From an uncultured Acidobacteriia bacterium (lineage in GTDB: Bacteria; Acidobacteriota; Terriglobia; Bryobacterales; Bryobacteraceae), in the NCBI GenBank assembly GCA_903892565.1, contig CAITIX010000006.1, positions 1 to 64,000 of the forward strand: a DNA stretch of 64,000 bases, in the 5' to 3' direction. Within the stretch, counting starts at the first letter, position 1. Every line of letters begins with the position of its first letter. The notes beneath the pieces are model-generated. The model searched no databases. It was not told where the DNA came from and saw only the letters and a program-made list of their open reading frames with translations. Below are positions 1 to 10,239 of the stretch, one piece after another. The translations under genes were made by a program, and so were the position numbers.

Positions 1-1
1 C

Positions 2-1279
2 GGCGCGCCGCTTGCCGCAGGACAGCAGGACGTCCCGTGGCCCTGCAATAAAGAAAAGCACATCGTGCATTTCCCGGAAACGCGCGAGATTTGGTCCTAC
101 GGTTCAGGCTACGGCGGCAACGCGCTGCTGGGCAAAAAATGCTTCGCGCTGCGCATCGCCTCCAACATGGCGCGCGATGAAGGCTGGATGGCGGAGCACA
201 TGTTGATCCTCGGCGTGGAAAATCCCGAGGGCGAAAAGACGTACGTCGCGGCGGCGTTCCCCAGCGCGTGCGGCAAGACGAACTTCGCGATGCTGATTCC
301 TCCCGCTGGATTCGACGGCTGGAAAATCTGGACCGTCGGCGACGACATCGCCTGGATTAAGCCCGATGCCAACGGCCGCCTGCGCGCCATCAATCCCGAA
401 GCCGGATTCTTCGGCGTTGCGCCCGGAACTTCCGTGAAGACGAATCCCAACGCGATGAAGACGCTCTCGCGCAATTCGATCTTTACCAACGTCGCGCTCA
501 CGCCTGAAGGCGGAGTGTGGTGGGAAGGCATGACGGACGAACCGCCTGCCGAATGCACCGATTGGCAGGGCAAGCGCTGGACTCCGCAAATCGCCAAGGA
601 AACCGGCGCCAAGGCCGCGCATCCCAACGCGCGCTTTACGTCGCCTGCATCGCAATGCCCCACGATCGACCCCGCGTGGGAGAATCCCGATGGCGTGCCG
701 ATCAGCGCGTTCATTTTCGGCGGACGCCGCCCCACCACGATGCCTCTCGTCTATCAGGCATTCAACTGGAGCGCCGGTGTGTACATCGGAGCCACGATGG
801 GTTCGGAAACCACGGCCGCTGCGGCTGGCGCGGTTGGTAAAGTCCGCCGCGATCCCATGGCCATGCTGCCTTTCGCGGGCTATCACATGGGCGATTATTT
901 CCGTCACTGGATCAAGATGCAGCGCAGCTTGACCGAAACTCCGCGCATCTTCCACGTGAATTGGTTCCGCAAGGACGCGCAAGGCAATTTTATTTGGCCC
1001 GGCTATAGCGAAAACATGCGCGTGCTGAAGTGGATCGTGGATCGTGCCCATGGCCGTGCCTTGGGTCGCGAAACGCCCATCGGCTGGATGCCTCGCTATG
1101 AGGACATGCACTGGAAGGGTATGGACTTCTCGAAGGAGCAGTTCGACGAGCTCCAGAAGTTCGACAACGCCGCCTGGCGCCAGGAAGTGCTCGGCCATGA
1201 GGAATTATTCCTCGACCTGCACGATCACCTGCCGCCGGAAATGATCTACGAGCGCGAATTGCTCATCTGCCGGATCTAG
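2..1279 (+). CDS. pckG: Phosphoenolpyruvate carboxykinase (GTP), 5'-truncated by window edge
   Basis: Frame is open from base 2 ([26 protein letters not shown]...), upstream of the listed ATG at 65; motifs [38 protein letters not shown] typical of GTP-PEPCK. Confidence 0.96.
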   Translation, partial: GAPLAAGQQDVPWPCNKEKHIVHFPETREIWSYGSGYGGNALLGKKCFALRIASNMARDEGWMAEHMLILGVENPEGEKTYVAAAFPSACGKTNFAMLIPPAGFDGWKIWTVGDDIAWIKPDANGRLRAINPEAGFFGVAPGTSVKTNPNAMKTLSRNSIFTNVALTPEGGVWWEGMTDEPPAECTDWQGKRWTPQIAKETGAKAAHPNARFTSPASQCPTIDPAWENPDGVPISAFIFGGRRPTTMPLVYQAFNWSAGVYIGATMGSETTAAAAGAVGKVRRDPMAMLPFAGYHMGDYFRHWIKMQRSLTETPRIFHVNWFRKDAQGNFIWPGYSENMRVLKWIVDRAHGRALGRETPIGWMPRYEDMHWKGMDFSKEQFDELQKFDNAAWRQEVLGHEELFLDLHDHLPPEMIYERELLICRI

Positions 1280-1300
1280 TTTCGGCTGCGTGAAACTCAC

Positions 1301-1332
1301 AGAGCCCCATGCGCGAGCGTGGGGCTCTTCTT
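1301..1332 (+). terminator. Putative intrinsic terminator after pckG
   Basis: AGAGCCCC (1301-1308) / GGGGCTCT (1321-1328) perfect 8-bp stem, weak T-tract after. Confidence 0.6.
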
Positions 1333-1403
1333 GCGAATGCAGGTCTTCGCCCAACGGCTCTTCACCCTTCTGCATCGCCCCGCATGTTAAAATTTCTTTA
1401 TCA

Positions 1404-2786
1404 ATGCACAAAGTATGTGCGCTTGCGTGCGTGTTCGCTGCCCTGGGGTTGGCCGAGGATAATTTATCCCTGGCGGACCGCGCCCATCAATATCTCATCG
1501 ATCTGGTTCGCCTGGATTCTTCCAATCCTCCGGGCAACGAAACTCGTGTTGCCGAATACCTGAAACAGGTTGCCGATTCTCAAGGCATCCCGGCCGAGCT
1601 TGTGGGAGCCGAGCCGCGCCGCATGAACTTCATCGCGCGCTTGAAGGGCAACGGCAAGAATCGGCCTTTATTATTGATGGCGCACTCCGACGTCGCGCCC
1701 GTCGACCGCGCGCAGTGGACCGTGGATCCTTTCTCTGCGGAACTGCGCAATGGCCTCATTTACGGCCGCGGCACATGGGACGACAAATCCCTCTTGGCCG
1801 CCGAACTCGCGGTGATGGTGGAGATCAAGCGCCGGAACATCAAACTGAACCGCGATATCATTCTCCTCTCGGAAGTGGACCAGGAAGAAGGCGCTGGAGG
1901 AATCCAGTGGCTTCTCCAGCACGTCCCGCAGAAGATTGACGCCGAATTCGCGCTCAATGAAGGCGGTTCGATTCTCGAGACCAAGGAAGGTCCCAAGATC
2001 TTTCAAATTCAGACTGCGGAGAAAATTCCCGTGCGGATCTTGCTGAATGCCAAGGGCACCGCAGGACATGCCGCAGTGCCGCGCGACGATAATCCGATCG
2101 TCAGGCTTTCGCGCGCGGTCGTGAAAGTGACGGATACCGAGCAGCCGGCGCGTTTGAATCCCGTCGCGCGCCGCTATTTCCACGAGATCGCAAAGCTATC
2201 CGAATATGCTTGGCTCACGCCGCTTCTGCCAAGGCTTGAAAATCCAGCGACCATCCAGGCCGCCGCCGCCCAAATCCGCATGCGCGATCCGGAGCTCGAC
2301 TCGTTCCTGCGCACCACCGTCTCTCCCACCATCACGCGCGCTGGGACCAAGATTAACGTCATTCCGAACGCCGCCGAAGCGCAGTTGGACGTCCGCCGCT
2401 TGCCGATCGAAACTCGCGACGAAGTTCTCGAACGCATCCGTCAAATCGTCAACGATCCTGCCGTCGATGTGAGCTTCGCTCCCGGTGCTTTGGCGCCAGG
2501 CGCGGAACCTAGCTCCACCACCACCACTCTTTACCGCGCCCTGGAGCACGCCATCTCCCACGTCTTCCCGCGCGATGTAGTGGCTCCCTATATTGCCCGC
2601 GCCGCGACCGATAGTCCCTTCCTCCGCGTTCGTGGCATTCCCGTCTACGGCGTCCCTATTTTCACCCGCGAATCCGAGGAAAGCCGCTCTCACGGTAACG
2701 ACGAGCACATCTCCGCGAAGAACATCGAAGATGGGGCGGAGCTGCTGTGGCAAATGGTCCTCGAAGGCGCCGGACCCGCTCTCTAA
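1404..2786 (+). CDS. M20/M25/M40 family metallopeptidase (secreted)
   Basis: MHKVCALACVFAALGLAEDN signal-like start; LLLMAHSDVAPVD, YGRGTWDDKS, LSEVDQEEGAGG M20 motifs; the ORF start at 1290 would run through the terminator hairpin. Confidence 0.9.
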   Translation: MHKVCALACVFAALGLAEDNLSLADRAHQYLIDLVRLDSSNPPGNETRVAEYLKQVADSQGIPAELVGAEPRRMNFIARLKGNGKNRPLLLMAHSDVAPVDRAQWTVDPFSAELRNGLIYGRGTWDDKSLLAAELAVMVEIKRRNIKLNRDIILLSEVDQEEGAGGIQWLLQHVPQKIDAEFALNEGGSILETKEGPKIFQIQTAEKIPVRILLNAKGTAGHAAVPRDDNPIVRLSRAVVKVTDTEQPARLNPVARRYFHEIAKLSEYAWLTPLLPRLENPATIQAAAAQIRMRDPELDSFLRTTVSPTITRAGTKINVIPNAAEAQLDVRRLPIETRDEVLERIRQIVNDPAVDVSFAPGALAPGAEPSSTTTTLYRALEHAISHVFPRDVVAPYIARAATDSPFLRVRGIPVYGVPIFTRESEESRSHGNDEHISAKNIEDGAELLWQMVLEGAGPAL

Positions 2787-2918
2787 CCGGCCCCGCCCTC
2801 TAAATCGTCCCGACGATCTGGACTGCACGCTCCGGCCACTTTCGGCGTCTAACTATCTGAAGGGCTACCCAAAGGTCGTGGTGTCCTTATTGGTTTCAAT
2901 CAGTTACCGCTTTCTGAC

Positions 2919-4133
2919 ATGGCCGAGTGGACGCTAAAATACGCCGACGCACGCGGGGAAATCCACCAACAGGTGGCCGAGGCGAATTCCGAGGGCGAAC
3001 TGAGGGATCGCTACACCCAGCAGGGTTACTTGGTCTATGCCGTCAAACCCCGTTCGGAAATCGCGGCCATCACCACCGGGTTCCGGCCCTCCGGACGGAA
3101 GCTGAACCTCGAAACCTTCCTCATCTTCAATCACCAATTCGTGACACTGATTCGTGCCGGGCTTCCGATTCCCAAGGCACTCGATCTGCTGGCCGATCGC
3201 CTCACGGATCCGAAACTTGCGCCGTATATCCGCGGCGTCCGCGACGAGGTCCGGAACGGGGCGTTGCTTTCGGAAGCCTTCGCGCGCCAGCATATCTTTC
3301 CACCCATCTATGTGACCAGCGTGCTGGCCGGGGAACGCAGCGGCGCGCTTGCCGACGTGATTGAGCGTTTCAACGCTTATCAGAAGCTCACGCTATCGGT
3401 CCGCAAGAAGCTGATGGTCGCGCTACGGTATCCGGCGTTGCTGGTTGTGATGGTCGTTGGGTTAATCACGTTGTTGATCACCTATGTGGTTCCGAACTTC
3501 GCCGAACTGTACTCCAGTATGAATGCGCAATTACCCGGACCCACGCTGTTCCTCATCGCGCTGGGAACCACGGCTCGCGGCTACGTGCTGTTCGTGATCG
3601 CAGCACTCGTCGTCGGAGCCTTCGCCTTTCGCGCCTGGTATCGCACGGCGCCTGGAAAAGAAGCGGTGGATCGCGTCATTCTGAAAATTCCCATCGCTGG
3701 CGAAGTGTGGCTCAAGTACGAAATCGCGCAGCTATCGCGCGTATTGAGCACGTTGCTTGTCGGTGGCATTCCCTTGATGCAAGCTCTTGTGACTTCGGCG
3801 GATTCACTAGGTACGCAAGTCATCAAGAAGGATCTCGACAAGGCCGCAAAGCTGGTGCGTGAGGGGCAATCTCTCTCGGGCTCGCTGCGCGCCACCGGCG
3901 TGTTTCCCGGGCTCGCGATTGACATGATCGAAGTCGGCGAATCCACCGGTGCGTTGCCCAGCATGCTCGGCAGCGTCGCCGAATTTTACGAGGACGACGT
4001 TGCGAATAGCGTCGCTTCGGCGCTCACTCTAATCGAGCCCGTCATCATGATCTTCATGGGCGTGTTCGTGGCCTATATCTTAATCTCGTTGTACCTGCCG
4101 ATCTTCTCGCTGGCGGATACCATTCGGCAATAA
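2919..4133 (+). CDS. pilC: Type II secretion/type IV pilus inner-membrane platform protein (GspF/PilC)
   Basis: Two GspF domains, FLIFNHQFVTLIRAGLPIPKALDLL and QLSRVLSTLLVGGIPLMQAL. Confidence 0.93.
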   Translation: MAEWTLKYADARGEIHQQVAEANSEGELRDRYTQQGYLVYAVKPRSEIAAITTGFRPSGRKLNLETFLIFNHQFVTLIRAGLPIPKALDLLADRLTDPKLAPYIRGVRDEVRNGALLSEAFARQHIFPPIYVTSVLAGERSGALADVIERFNAYQKLTLSVRKKLMVALRYPALLVVMVVGLITLLITYVVPNFAELYSSMNAQLPGPTLFLIALGTTARGYVLFVIAALVVGAFAFRAWYRTAPGKEAVDRVILKIPIAGEVWLKYEIAQLSRVLSTLLVGGIPLMQALVTSADSLGTQVIKKDLDKAAKLVREGQSLSGSLRATGVFPGLAIDMIEVGESTGALPSMLGSVAEFYEDDVANSVASALTLIEPVIMIFMGVFVAYILISLYLPIFSLADTIRQ

Positions 4134-4135
4134 CT

Positions 4136-5755
4136 ATGGCGACGGAACCCATTCTCCCCAAAGATCCCTCCCAGGAAATAGCGCAAGCCCGCGCGCTCGC
4201 CAAGCGCTATTTCCACGACTTTGTGGATCTCAAGGAAGAACGCATCGATCACGATCTCTTCCACTCCGTCCCCGTGGACTTGATGTTCCGTTACAACTTC
4301 GTGCCCATGCACGCGGAAAACGGGTCGATGGAAATTGCCCTCGCCGATCCGCGCAACCTCAGCCTGATCGACGAGCTCGCAGTGTTGCTCAACAAAAAGC
4401 TACGCGTAAGGGTTGCCACGCTGTCGCAGATCTCCGATCTTCTGAAGAAGACCGAGCAATCGCAGCGCGTGCTGGAAGAAGTCACCGAAGGTTTCACGCT
4501 CGACGTCATCAGCGAAGACAACGCCGACGAGACTCTTTCCATCGATCGCCTCGCTGCAGGCGATTCCGATATCGCGCCGGTCATCAAGCTGGTCGATACG
4601 ACCATCTTCAATGCGCTCGAACGGCGCGCCAGCGACATCCACATCGAAACGCGCGATCAGGAAGTCGCCATCAAGTATCGTATTGACGGTGTGTTGCATT
4701 ACGCCATGCCACCGATCTCCAAGGACTGGCACTCCACCATCATTTCGCGCATCAAGGTCATGTCCGAGCTCGACATCGCCGAGCGCCGCGTCCCGCAGGA
4801 CGGCCGTTTCCGCGTGCGCTACAAAACGCGTCTCATCGACTTCCGCGTGTCGATCATGCCGACGATTCATGGCGAGGACGCAGTGCTCCGCGTGCTCGAC
4901 AAAGAATCCATGAGTGAGAAGTTCGCGCAGCTTTCGCTCGAAGTTGTGGGCTTTTCGGATGCGGATCTGGTCAAATTCCGGCGCTACATCAAAGAGCCGT
5001 ACGGCATGGTGCTGGTCACGGGACCCACGGGCTCCGGTAAAACGACGACACTCTACGCCGCAGTTAGCGAAATCAAGAACGATGAGGACAAGATCGTCAC
5101 CATCGAAGATCCCGTCGAATACCAGCTGAAAGGCATCACGCAAATTCCGGTGAACGAAAAGAAAGGCCTGACGTTTGCGCGCGGCCTGCGCTCCATTTTG
5201 CGTCACGATCCCGACAAAATCATGGTCGGCGAAATTCGCGATCAGGAGACGGCGCAAATCGCGATCAACGCCGCGCTCACCGGCCACCTGGTGTTCACCA
5301 CCGTTCACGCCAACAACGTTCTCGATGTGCTCGGGCGATTTCTCAATATGGGCGTCGAGCCTTACAACTTCGTCTCGGCGCTGAATTGTATTTTGGCGCA
5401 GAGGCTGGTGCGCGTGATTTGCGACCATTGCAAGAAGCCGGTGAGTTATCCGGATTCGTATTTAGTCGAAAGCGGTCTCGATCCTGCGTTATGGCGAGAT
5501 GTTCCATTCTACGAAGGCGCCGGTTGTTTCGAATGCGGCGGCACGGGTTTCCGTGGCCGTAGCGCGATCCACGAACTGCTGGATCTATCCGAGCGTATCC
5601 GTGAAATGATCTTGAGCCGCCGGCCCGCGTCGGAAATCCGGCGCGCCGCACGCGAAGAAGGAATGACCTTTCTGCGGGAGTCGGCGCTGGCGAAGGCGCG
5701 CGAGGGAATCACCACGTTGCGAGAGATCAACAAGACCACGTTTATTGAGAGCTGA
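4136..5755 (+). CDS. pilB: GspE/PilB family assembly ATPase
   Basis: Walker A GPTGSGKTTTLYA, Asp box, Walker B ILRHDPDKIMVGEIRD, CxxC...CxxC zinc motif (CDHCKK / CFECGGTG). Confidence 0.96.
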   Translation: MATEPILPKDPSQEIAQARALAKRYFHDFVDLKEERIDHDLFHSVPVDLMFRYNFVPMHAENGSMEIALADPRNLSLIDELAVLLNKKLRVRVATLSQISDLLKKTEQSQRVLEEVTEGFTLDVISEDNADETLSIDRLAAGDSDIAPVIKLVDTTIFNALERRASDIHIETRDQEVAIKYRIDGVLHYAMPPISKDWHSTIISRIKVMSELDIAERRVPQDGRFRVRYKTRLIDFRVSIMPTIHGEDAVLRVLDKESMSEKFAQLSLEVVGFSDADLVKFRRYIKEPYGMVLVTGPTGSGKTTTLYAAVSEIKNDEDKIVTIEDPVEYQLKGITQIPVNEKKGLTFARGLRSILRHDPDKIMVGEIRDQETAQIAINAALTGHLVFTTVHANNVLDVLGRFLNMGVEPYNFVSALNCILAQRLVRVICDHCKKPVSYPDSYLVESGLDPALWRDVPFYEGAGCFECGGTGFRGRSAIHELLDLSERIREMILSRRPASEIRRAAREEGMTFLRESALAKAREGITTLREINKTTFIES

Positions 5756-5761
5756 TATCCA

Positions 5762-6634
5762 GTGTCCCTTCTTCATAGTCTCGAAAATCTTTTGAAAGAG
5801 CCGCCGCCGAGTTACGCTTTTGAACTCTCCGAGGCGGGCATCGCGTATTCGCGGCCTTCCGCCGGCAAAGATTTCGAAACCGGATTTGCTCCTTTCGATC
5901 CAGGTACGCTCGTCACATCGCCCACGGAAGACAACGTGCGTAGAGCGGATGTGATTGCCGCACAAATCGCGCGCATCTCGCCGTTGCAAGACGTAAAGAA
6001 ACGGCGCCCCGCGGCTCTTATTCTTCCCGATTACGCAGCCCGTGTCAGTGTTTTGGATTTCGATTCACTCCCCGACAAGCCGGACGAGCAACTGGCGTTG
6101 GTGCGGTTTCGTTTGAAGAAAACACTACCGTTCGATATCGATTCGGCCGCCCTGAGCTACTTCGTTCAGCCCAGCGCGGATCCCAAGCGCAAAGAAGTGG
6201 TCGCGGTGAGCGTCGCGCTCGAAATCATCGCCCGCTATGAAGCGCTTTTCCGCGCGGCGGCATTCCATCCCGGCACCGTCACCACCTCGGGACTCGCGGC
6301 ATTGAATCTCTATCGTGGCGAAGGGCCAACGGTGATCGCCAAGCTCGAAGGCCGCGTGCTCACGGTCATGGCTCTCGTCGAGGGATCTCTGAAATTGTTC
6401 CGCTGTGTCGAAATGGAAGATGCAACGGAAGAAGACGTCCTTGGCGTGCTGCAGCCCACCTTCGCGTATATGGAAGATGAGTTCGCGTCACCGAATAGCC
6501 GCTTGGTGTTGTGTGGATTTCCGGCAGGCGCTCTGGCCGGTTGGCGGGAGTCCGAGACCATGAGCGGGCGCTTCGGTGCACCCGGGCCCTTTAACGCCGG
6601 CCTGCTGGGCTATCTGGAAGGAGTGCGCAATTGA
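5762..6634 (+). CDS. PilM/GspL-like actin-fold pilus assembly protein
   Basis: Position directly after pilB and before PilN/PilO-like ORFs; GTG start; PilM-like hydrophobic/acidic pattern. Confidence 0.7.
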   Translation: MSLLHSLENLLKEPPPSYAFELSEAGIAYSRPSAGKDFETGFAPFDPGTLVTSPTEDNVRRADVIAAQIARISPLQDVKKRRPAALILPDYAARVSVLDFDSLPDKPDEQLALVRFRLKKTLPFDIDSAALSYFVQPSADPKRKEVVAVSVALEIIARYEALFRAAAFHPGTVTTSGLAALNLYRGEGPTVIAKLEGRVLTVMALVEGSLKLFRCVEMEDATEEDVLGVLQPTFAYMEDEFASPNSRLVLCGFPAGALAGWRESETMSGRFGAPGPFNAGLLGYLEGVRN

Positions 6635-7206
6635 GCGTTCGCATTCCCGTCAATCTCGCGAGTGAGCCCTTTCGTGGCGATCGGCCTCTGGTGGTCGTCT
6701 CCGCCGCGTGTTCCGTATTGCTCGCGTTGTTGCTCGGAACACTCAGCTATCTGATCATCGCGGAGCGCAGTCGCGCGGCGGATGCCCGTGTCGCCGTGGA
6801 ACGCTTGTCTGCCGATGTTCGCAATATGGCCACCCAGCAGGCCAAGCTCGACGGCGTGTTGCGGCAGCCCGACAATGCCTCTGTTCTGGAACGCAGCGTG
6901 TTGTTGAATACGTTAGTGGATCGCAAGTCCGTCAGTTGGACGCGCATCTTTGCGGATCTGGAAAAAGTTCTGCCGCCAAACGTGCGCGTGATTCAAGTGC
7001 GGCTTCCGCAAATCGACGCGCGCAATCAAGTGCTGCTCGATATGGTGATTGGCGCGCAAGGGCCCGGTCCCGTGATTGAATTTCTGCGCAACCTGCAAGC
7101 CTCGCCGCGTTTCGGACCAGCAACGGTCCACAATTCGACGTCGCCCACCGACAACGAACCTCTCTACCGCTACCGCGTGAGTGTGAATTATGCCCAGAAA
7201 CTTTAG
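6631..7206 (+). CDS. PilN-like pilus assembly protein
   Basis: N-terminal NLASEPFRGDRPL + single TM + coiled coil; overlaps PilM stop. Confidence 0.72.
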   Translation: MSVRIPVNLASEPFRGDRPLVVVSAACSVLLALLLGTLSYLIIAERSRAADARVAVERLSADVRNMATQQAKLDGVLRQPDNASVLERSVLLNTLVDRKSVSWTRIFADLEKVLPPNVRVIQVRLPQIDARNQVLLDMVIGAQGPGPVIEFLRNLQASPRFGPATVHNSTSPTDNEPLYRYRVSVNYAQKL

Positions 7207-7780
7207 CACACGCATGCCGGCGGCAACTCTGTGGCGCATCGTCCTGGGCGTCTTGCTCGCCGCGAATCTCATTGCCGCCGCGCTCGTGATGTATCCTCCG
7301 GGGGGCTCCGCCGATCAGTTGGAACTGGAGCGCTCGAACTTGCAGTTACAGGCCGCCACGCGCCGCGCGCAGCTGGCGCAAACCACGCAGCATGCGGCGT
7401 CGGTGGAAAAAGGACGCACGGAGGGCGATAAGTTCCTGGGCGATTATTTCCTGGCGCGCCGCACGGCATATTCCACGTTGCTCACGGAACTCGTTGCCGC
7501 GGCCGATGCCGCACACATCAAGCCTAAGGAACACGCCTACGCCACCGAACCGATCGAAGGCTCCGATACGCTCAGCATGATGACCATCACGGCGAACTAC
7601 GAAGGGACCTACGCAAACCTCATGCAGTTCGTGCATCAGATCGACGGCTCGCCGCGCATGTTGATTATTGAAGGGCTCAACGCCGCGCCGCAACAAGGTA
7701 GTGGTAATCTCGCGATCAGCATGAAGATCGATGCCTTCGTGCGCGAAGACGGCAGCGGGCTGGAGGCACCTTCGGAATGA
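7190..7780 (+). CDS. PilO-like pilus assembly protein
   Basis: Single N-terminal TM, coiled coil, ferredoxin-like C-terminal FVHQIDGSPRMLIIEGLNAAP; overlaps PilN. Confidence 0.7.
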   Translation: MPRNFSTRMPAATLWRIVLGVLLAANLIAAALVMYPPGGSADQLELERSNLQLQAATRRAQLAQTTQHAASVEKGRTEGDKFLGDYFLARRTAYSTLLTELVAAADAAHIKPKEHAYATEPIEGSDTLSMMTITANYEGTYANLMQFVHQIDGSPRMLIIEGLNAAPQQGSGNLAISMKIDAFVREDGSGLEAPSE

Positions 7781-8514
7781 AACTCGTTCCCTCCGGTCTC
7801 GGTGCGGAGCCGAAGAAACTCGCCTTCCTCGGCGGGCTTCTCGTCGTGCTCGTCACCGTCTATTTCATGAACCGCACGCCGGATTCAGGCTCCTCTGCCT
7901 CCGTGACGACTTCCCCCGCGGTGCCAGCGTTGAAATCTATGCCTGCGCCCGCGGGTGTCGCAAGCCGCGCGATCGATTCCGTGACGCCTATGCCCTCGCG
8001 ACGTTCGCAGCCTTCGCAACGCAGTTCGGAAACGTCGATTCAGGATTTCAAGCCCACACTGAAACCGGCAGACGGAGCCGATGTCAGCCGTATTGATCCT
8101 ACGCTGCATCTGGAGCAGATCGCAAAGCTTCGGACGCTCGCGCTCGAAGGCGGCGCGCGCAGCATTTTCGATTTCGGTGCAGCTCCGCCTCCGAAGCTCC
8201 CCACGGTTGCACCCATCAAGCCCGTGGCGGTGACGCCTGTGCCAGTGGTGCCCAGTCCCGTAGCTCCGGTGGTCCCGCCGCAACCGGTCGTGATCCCGAT
8301 TCCGCTGAGGTATTACGGATATGTGAATAGCTCGGCGGGTCCTGCGCGGCGCGCGTTTTTCCTCTTGAATGATGATATTTTTGTCGCTGGAGAAAATGAT
8401 GTGGTCGGCGGCCACTACAAAATTCTCCGCATCTCGGCCACTGCGGCGATTGTGGAAGATAGCACCACCAAAAACCAGCAGACCTTGCCGTTGACGGAGG
8501 AACTGCCCGGGTGA
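7777..8514 (+). CDS. PilP/GspC-like periplasmic protein
   Basis: N-terminal TM, Pro-rich linker, C-terminal HR-like domain IPLRYYGYVNSS...FVAGENDVVGGHYKILRI. Confidence 0.6.
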   Translation: MKLVPSGLGAEPKKLAFLGGLLVVLVTVYFMNRTPDSGSSASVTTSPAVPALKSMPAPAGVASRAIDSVTPMPSRRSQPSQRSSETSIQDFKPTLKPADGADVSRIDPTLHLEQIAKLRTLALEGGARSIFDFGAAPPPKLPTVAPIKPVAVTPVPVVPSPVAPVVPPQPVVIPIPLRYYGYVNSSAGPARRAFFLLNDDIFVAGENDVVGGHYKILRISATAAIVEDSTTKNQQTLPLTEELPG

Positions 8515-8555
8515 CTCTCGTGTCGAAAGTGTCTCGCGCCCATTCGGATCGCCGC

Positions 8556-10223
8556 ATGATCTTGCCACCGGCGTCGCGGCGAGGCGAACGCGGCTTTGCG
8601 CTTTTGGTCGTGATGCTGATGGCGGCGGCCATTGCCTTCAGTTTGTATATCCAGATTCCTCGCTACGCGTTCGAGACCATGCGCGAGCGTGAACAACTGC
8701 TGCAGGATCGCGGGAATCAATACAAGCGCGCCATCCAGGTTTACTACGGCGTCAACAAACGCTATCCGGCCCGCTTGGAAGACCTTGAGAAATCGAACGA
8801 CAAGCGTTTCCTGCGCCGGCGCTACAAAGATCCGATGACCGGCAAAGACGAGTGGCGCTTGATCCACACCAACGGGAGCGCCCTCACCGATTCTCTCGTG
8901 CAGAAGCCTCCGGCTCAGAATGCGAACGGAACTCCTGGAGCGGGAATCCTTCCTGGCGGCGGACCCTTGGGTGCGAACAATTTGAACTCGTTTTCGGCCC
9001 TATCCCCAGCATCCAATCCAACCGCTGCTGCCAATGGTGTTCCACAAAATGGTGTTCCGCAGCCAGTTCCCGTGAACCCCGCGGCGCTGCGTCGTCCCAG
9101 CGACCGGAACTCCGGTCTCCCAACGCCGATGCCGACGCCGAATCTGCCACAGGATTCAAACTACAATGCGGGTCTTTTTTCTCCCGGCTACAATCCCAAC
9201 GATCCGAGCACGTGGCCGGCGATCACGCTCGCGCCCACCACTCCGCAGAACGGTGTGTCAGGACAGCCGGGACCATCGGGGCAAATCCTGCAACCGGGGC
9301 AAAGTTTTCAGCAGGGACAGAATGCGCAGCCTGGGCAGCCCATGGGCATCCCAGGATTTGGCGGACAAAACGCAGCGCCCGGGCAGCCCACCACGCAGAT
9401 TACACCGTTGCCCTTTGGTCCCCAAGACCAAGGGGTGCAGACACCATTGCCGTTTGGGCCGCAGGCAACTCCGTTTGGTGATCCCTTCAATGGCTCACCG
9501 CAGCAAGGCAACAATGGTTTGCAACAAGGCAATGGGTTCCCACAACAAGGCACTGGCTTTCCGCAACAAGGGAACGGACTGGTGCAACCGAACCCTGTCC
9601 CACTGCAGGCGCAATCGGGGATTCCCGGCCAGGGTCCGGGGCAAGGCGGTCTCAATCCGCAGCCCACGCAAATCTACAACCCCGGATTCGGATTCGCGGG
9701 TAATCCACTGGCCCCGGATCCGACTCCGCAGCCAATCAACCCCGCAGTGCCCGTGGATATCGGCAATCAGTTGACGAATCCTCGGGCCCAGGTGCCAGTG
9801 CCCGGTGCAGCGCTGCCTGGCGGTGGGCTTCCCGGCGGTGCGAACGCGCAGAATCCGCAAGCAGGACCTGGAATTGCTGGCGTTGCCAGTACGTTTGAAG
9901 GCGTGAGTATCAAAACTTACAACAAACGCACCAAGTACAAAGAGTGGGAATTTGTTTTCGACCCATCCGCAGGTGCGATTCCCGGTCAGCAGCAAAATGC
10001 AGCAGGGCAAGGTCTCGGACAACCTGGACAAGGGCTGGGTCAAACTGGACAAGGCCAAGCGCCGGGTCAGCAGGGTGCAAGCGGCGCCTTTAACCTTGGG
10101 CAAAACCCGTTTGCGCCGAACCAGAATCCGCAAAATCCGAATCAACCAGGATCGATGAACGCCACGCCCGCACCGAATCCTTTTGGGCAGACACCGAATC
10201 CGTTTGGCGCGCCAACCCAATAG
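8556..10223 (+). CDS. Pseudopilin-like protein (no Glu5) with long Gln/Gly/Pro/Asn-rich tail
   Basis: RRGERG|FALLVVMLMAAAIAFSLYI prepilin-type N-terminus; ORF also open from GTG 8511, which overlaps the previous stop; repetitive QQGNG/GQGLGQ C-terminus. Confidence 0.75.
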   Translation: MILPPASRRGERGFALLVVMLMAAAIAFSLYIQIPRYAFETMREREQLLQDRGNQYKRAIQVYYGVNKRYPARLEDLEKSNDKRFLRRRYKDPMTGKDEWRLIHTNGSALTDSLVQKPPAQNANGTPGAGILPGGGPLGANNLNSFSALSPASNPTAAANGVPQNGVPQPVPVNPAALRRPSDRNSGLPTPMPTPNLPQDSNYNAGLFSPGYNPNDPSTWPAITLAPTTPQNGVSGQPGPSGQILQPGQSFQQGQNAQPGQPMGIPGFGGQNAAPGQPTTQITPLPFGPQDQGVQTPLPFGPQATPFGDPFNGSPQQGNNGLQQGNGFPQQGTGFPQQGNGLVQPNPVPLQAQSGIPGQGPGQGGLNPQPTQIYNPGFGFAGNPLAPDPTPQPINPAVPVDIGNQLTNPRAQVPVPGAALPGGGLPGGANAQNPQAGPGIAGVASTFEGVSIKTYNKRTKYKEWEFVFDPSAGAIPGQQQNAAGQGLGQPGQGLGQTGQGQAPGQQGASGAFNLGQNPFAPNQNPQNPNQPGSMNATPAPNPFGQTPNPFGAPTQ

Positions 10224-10239
10224 CGCGCGTTCATAACAC

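Noticed and set aside
104-1198. 364-aa antisense ORF opposite pckG
   Set aside because: Shadow ORF with low-information composition.
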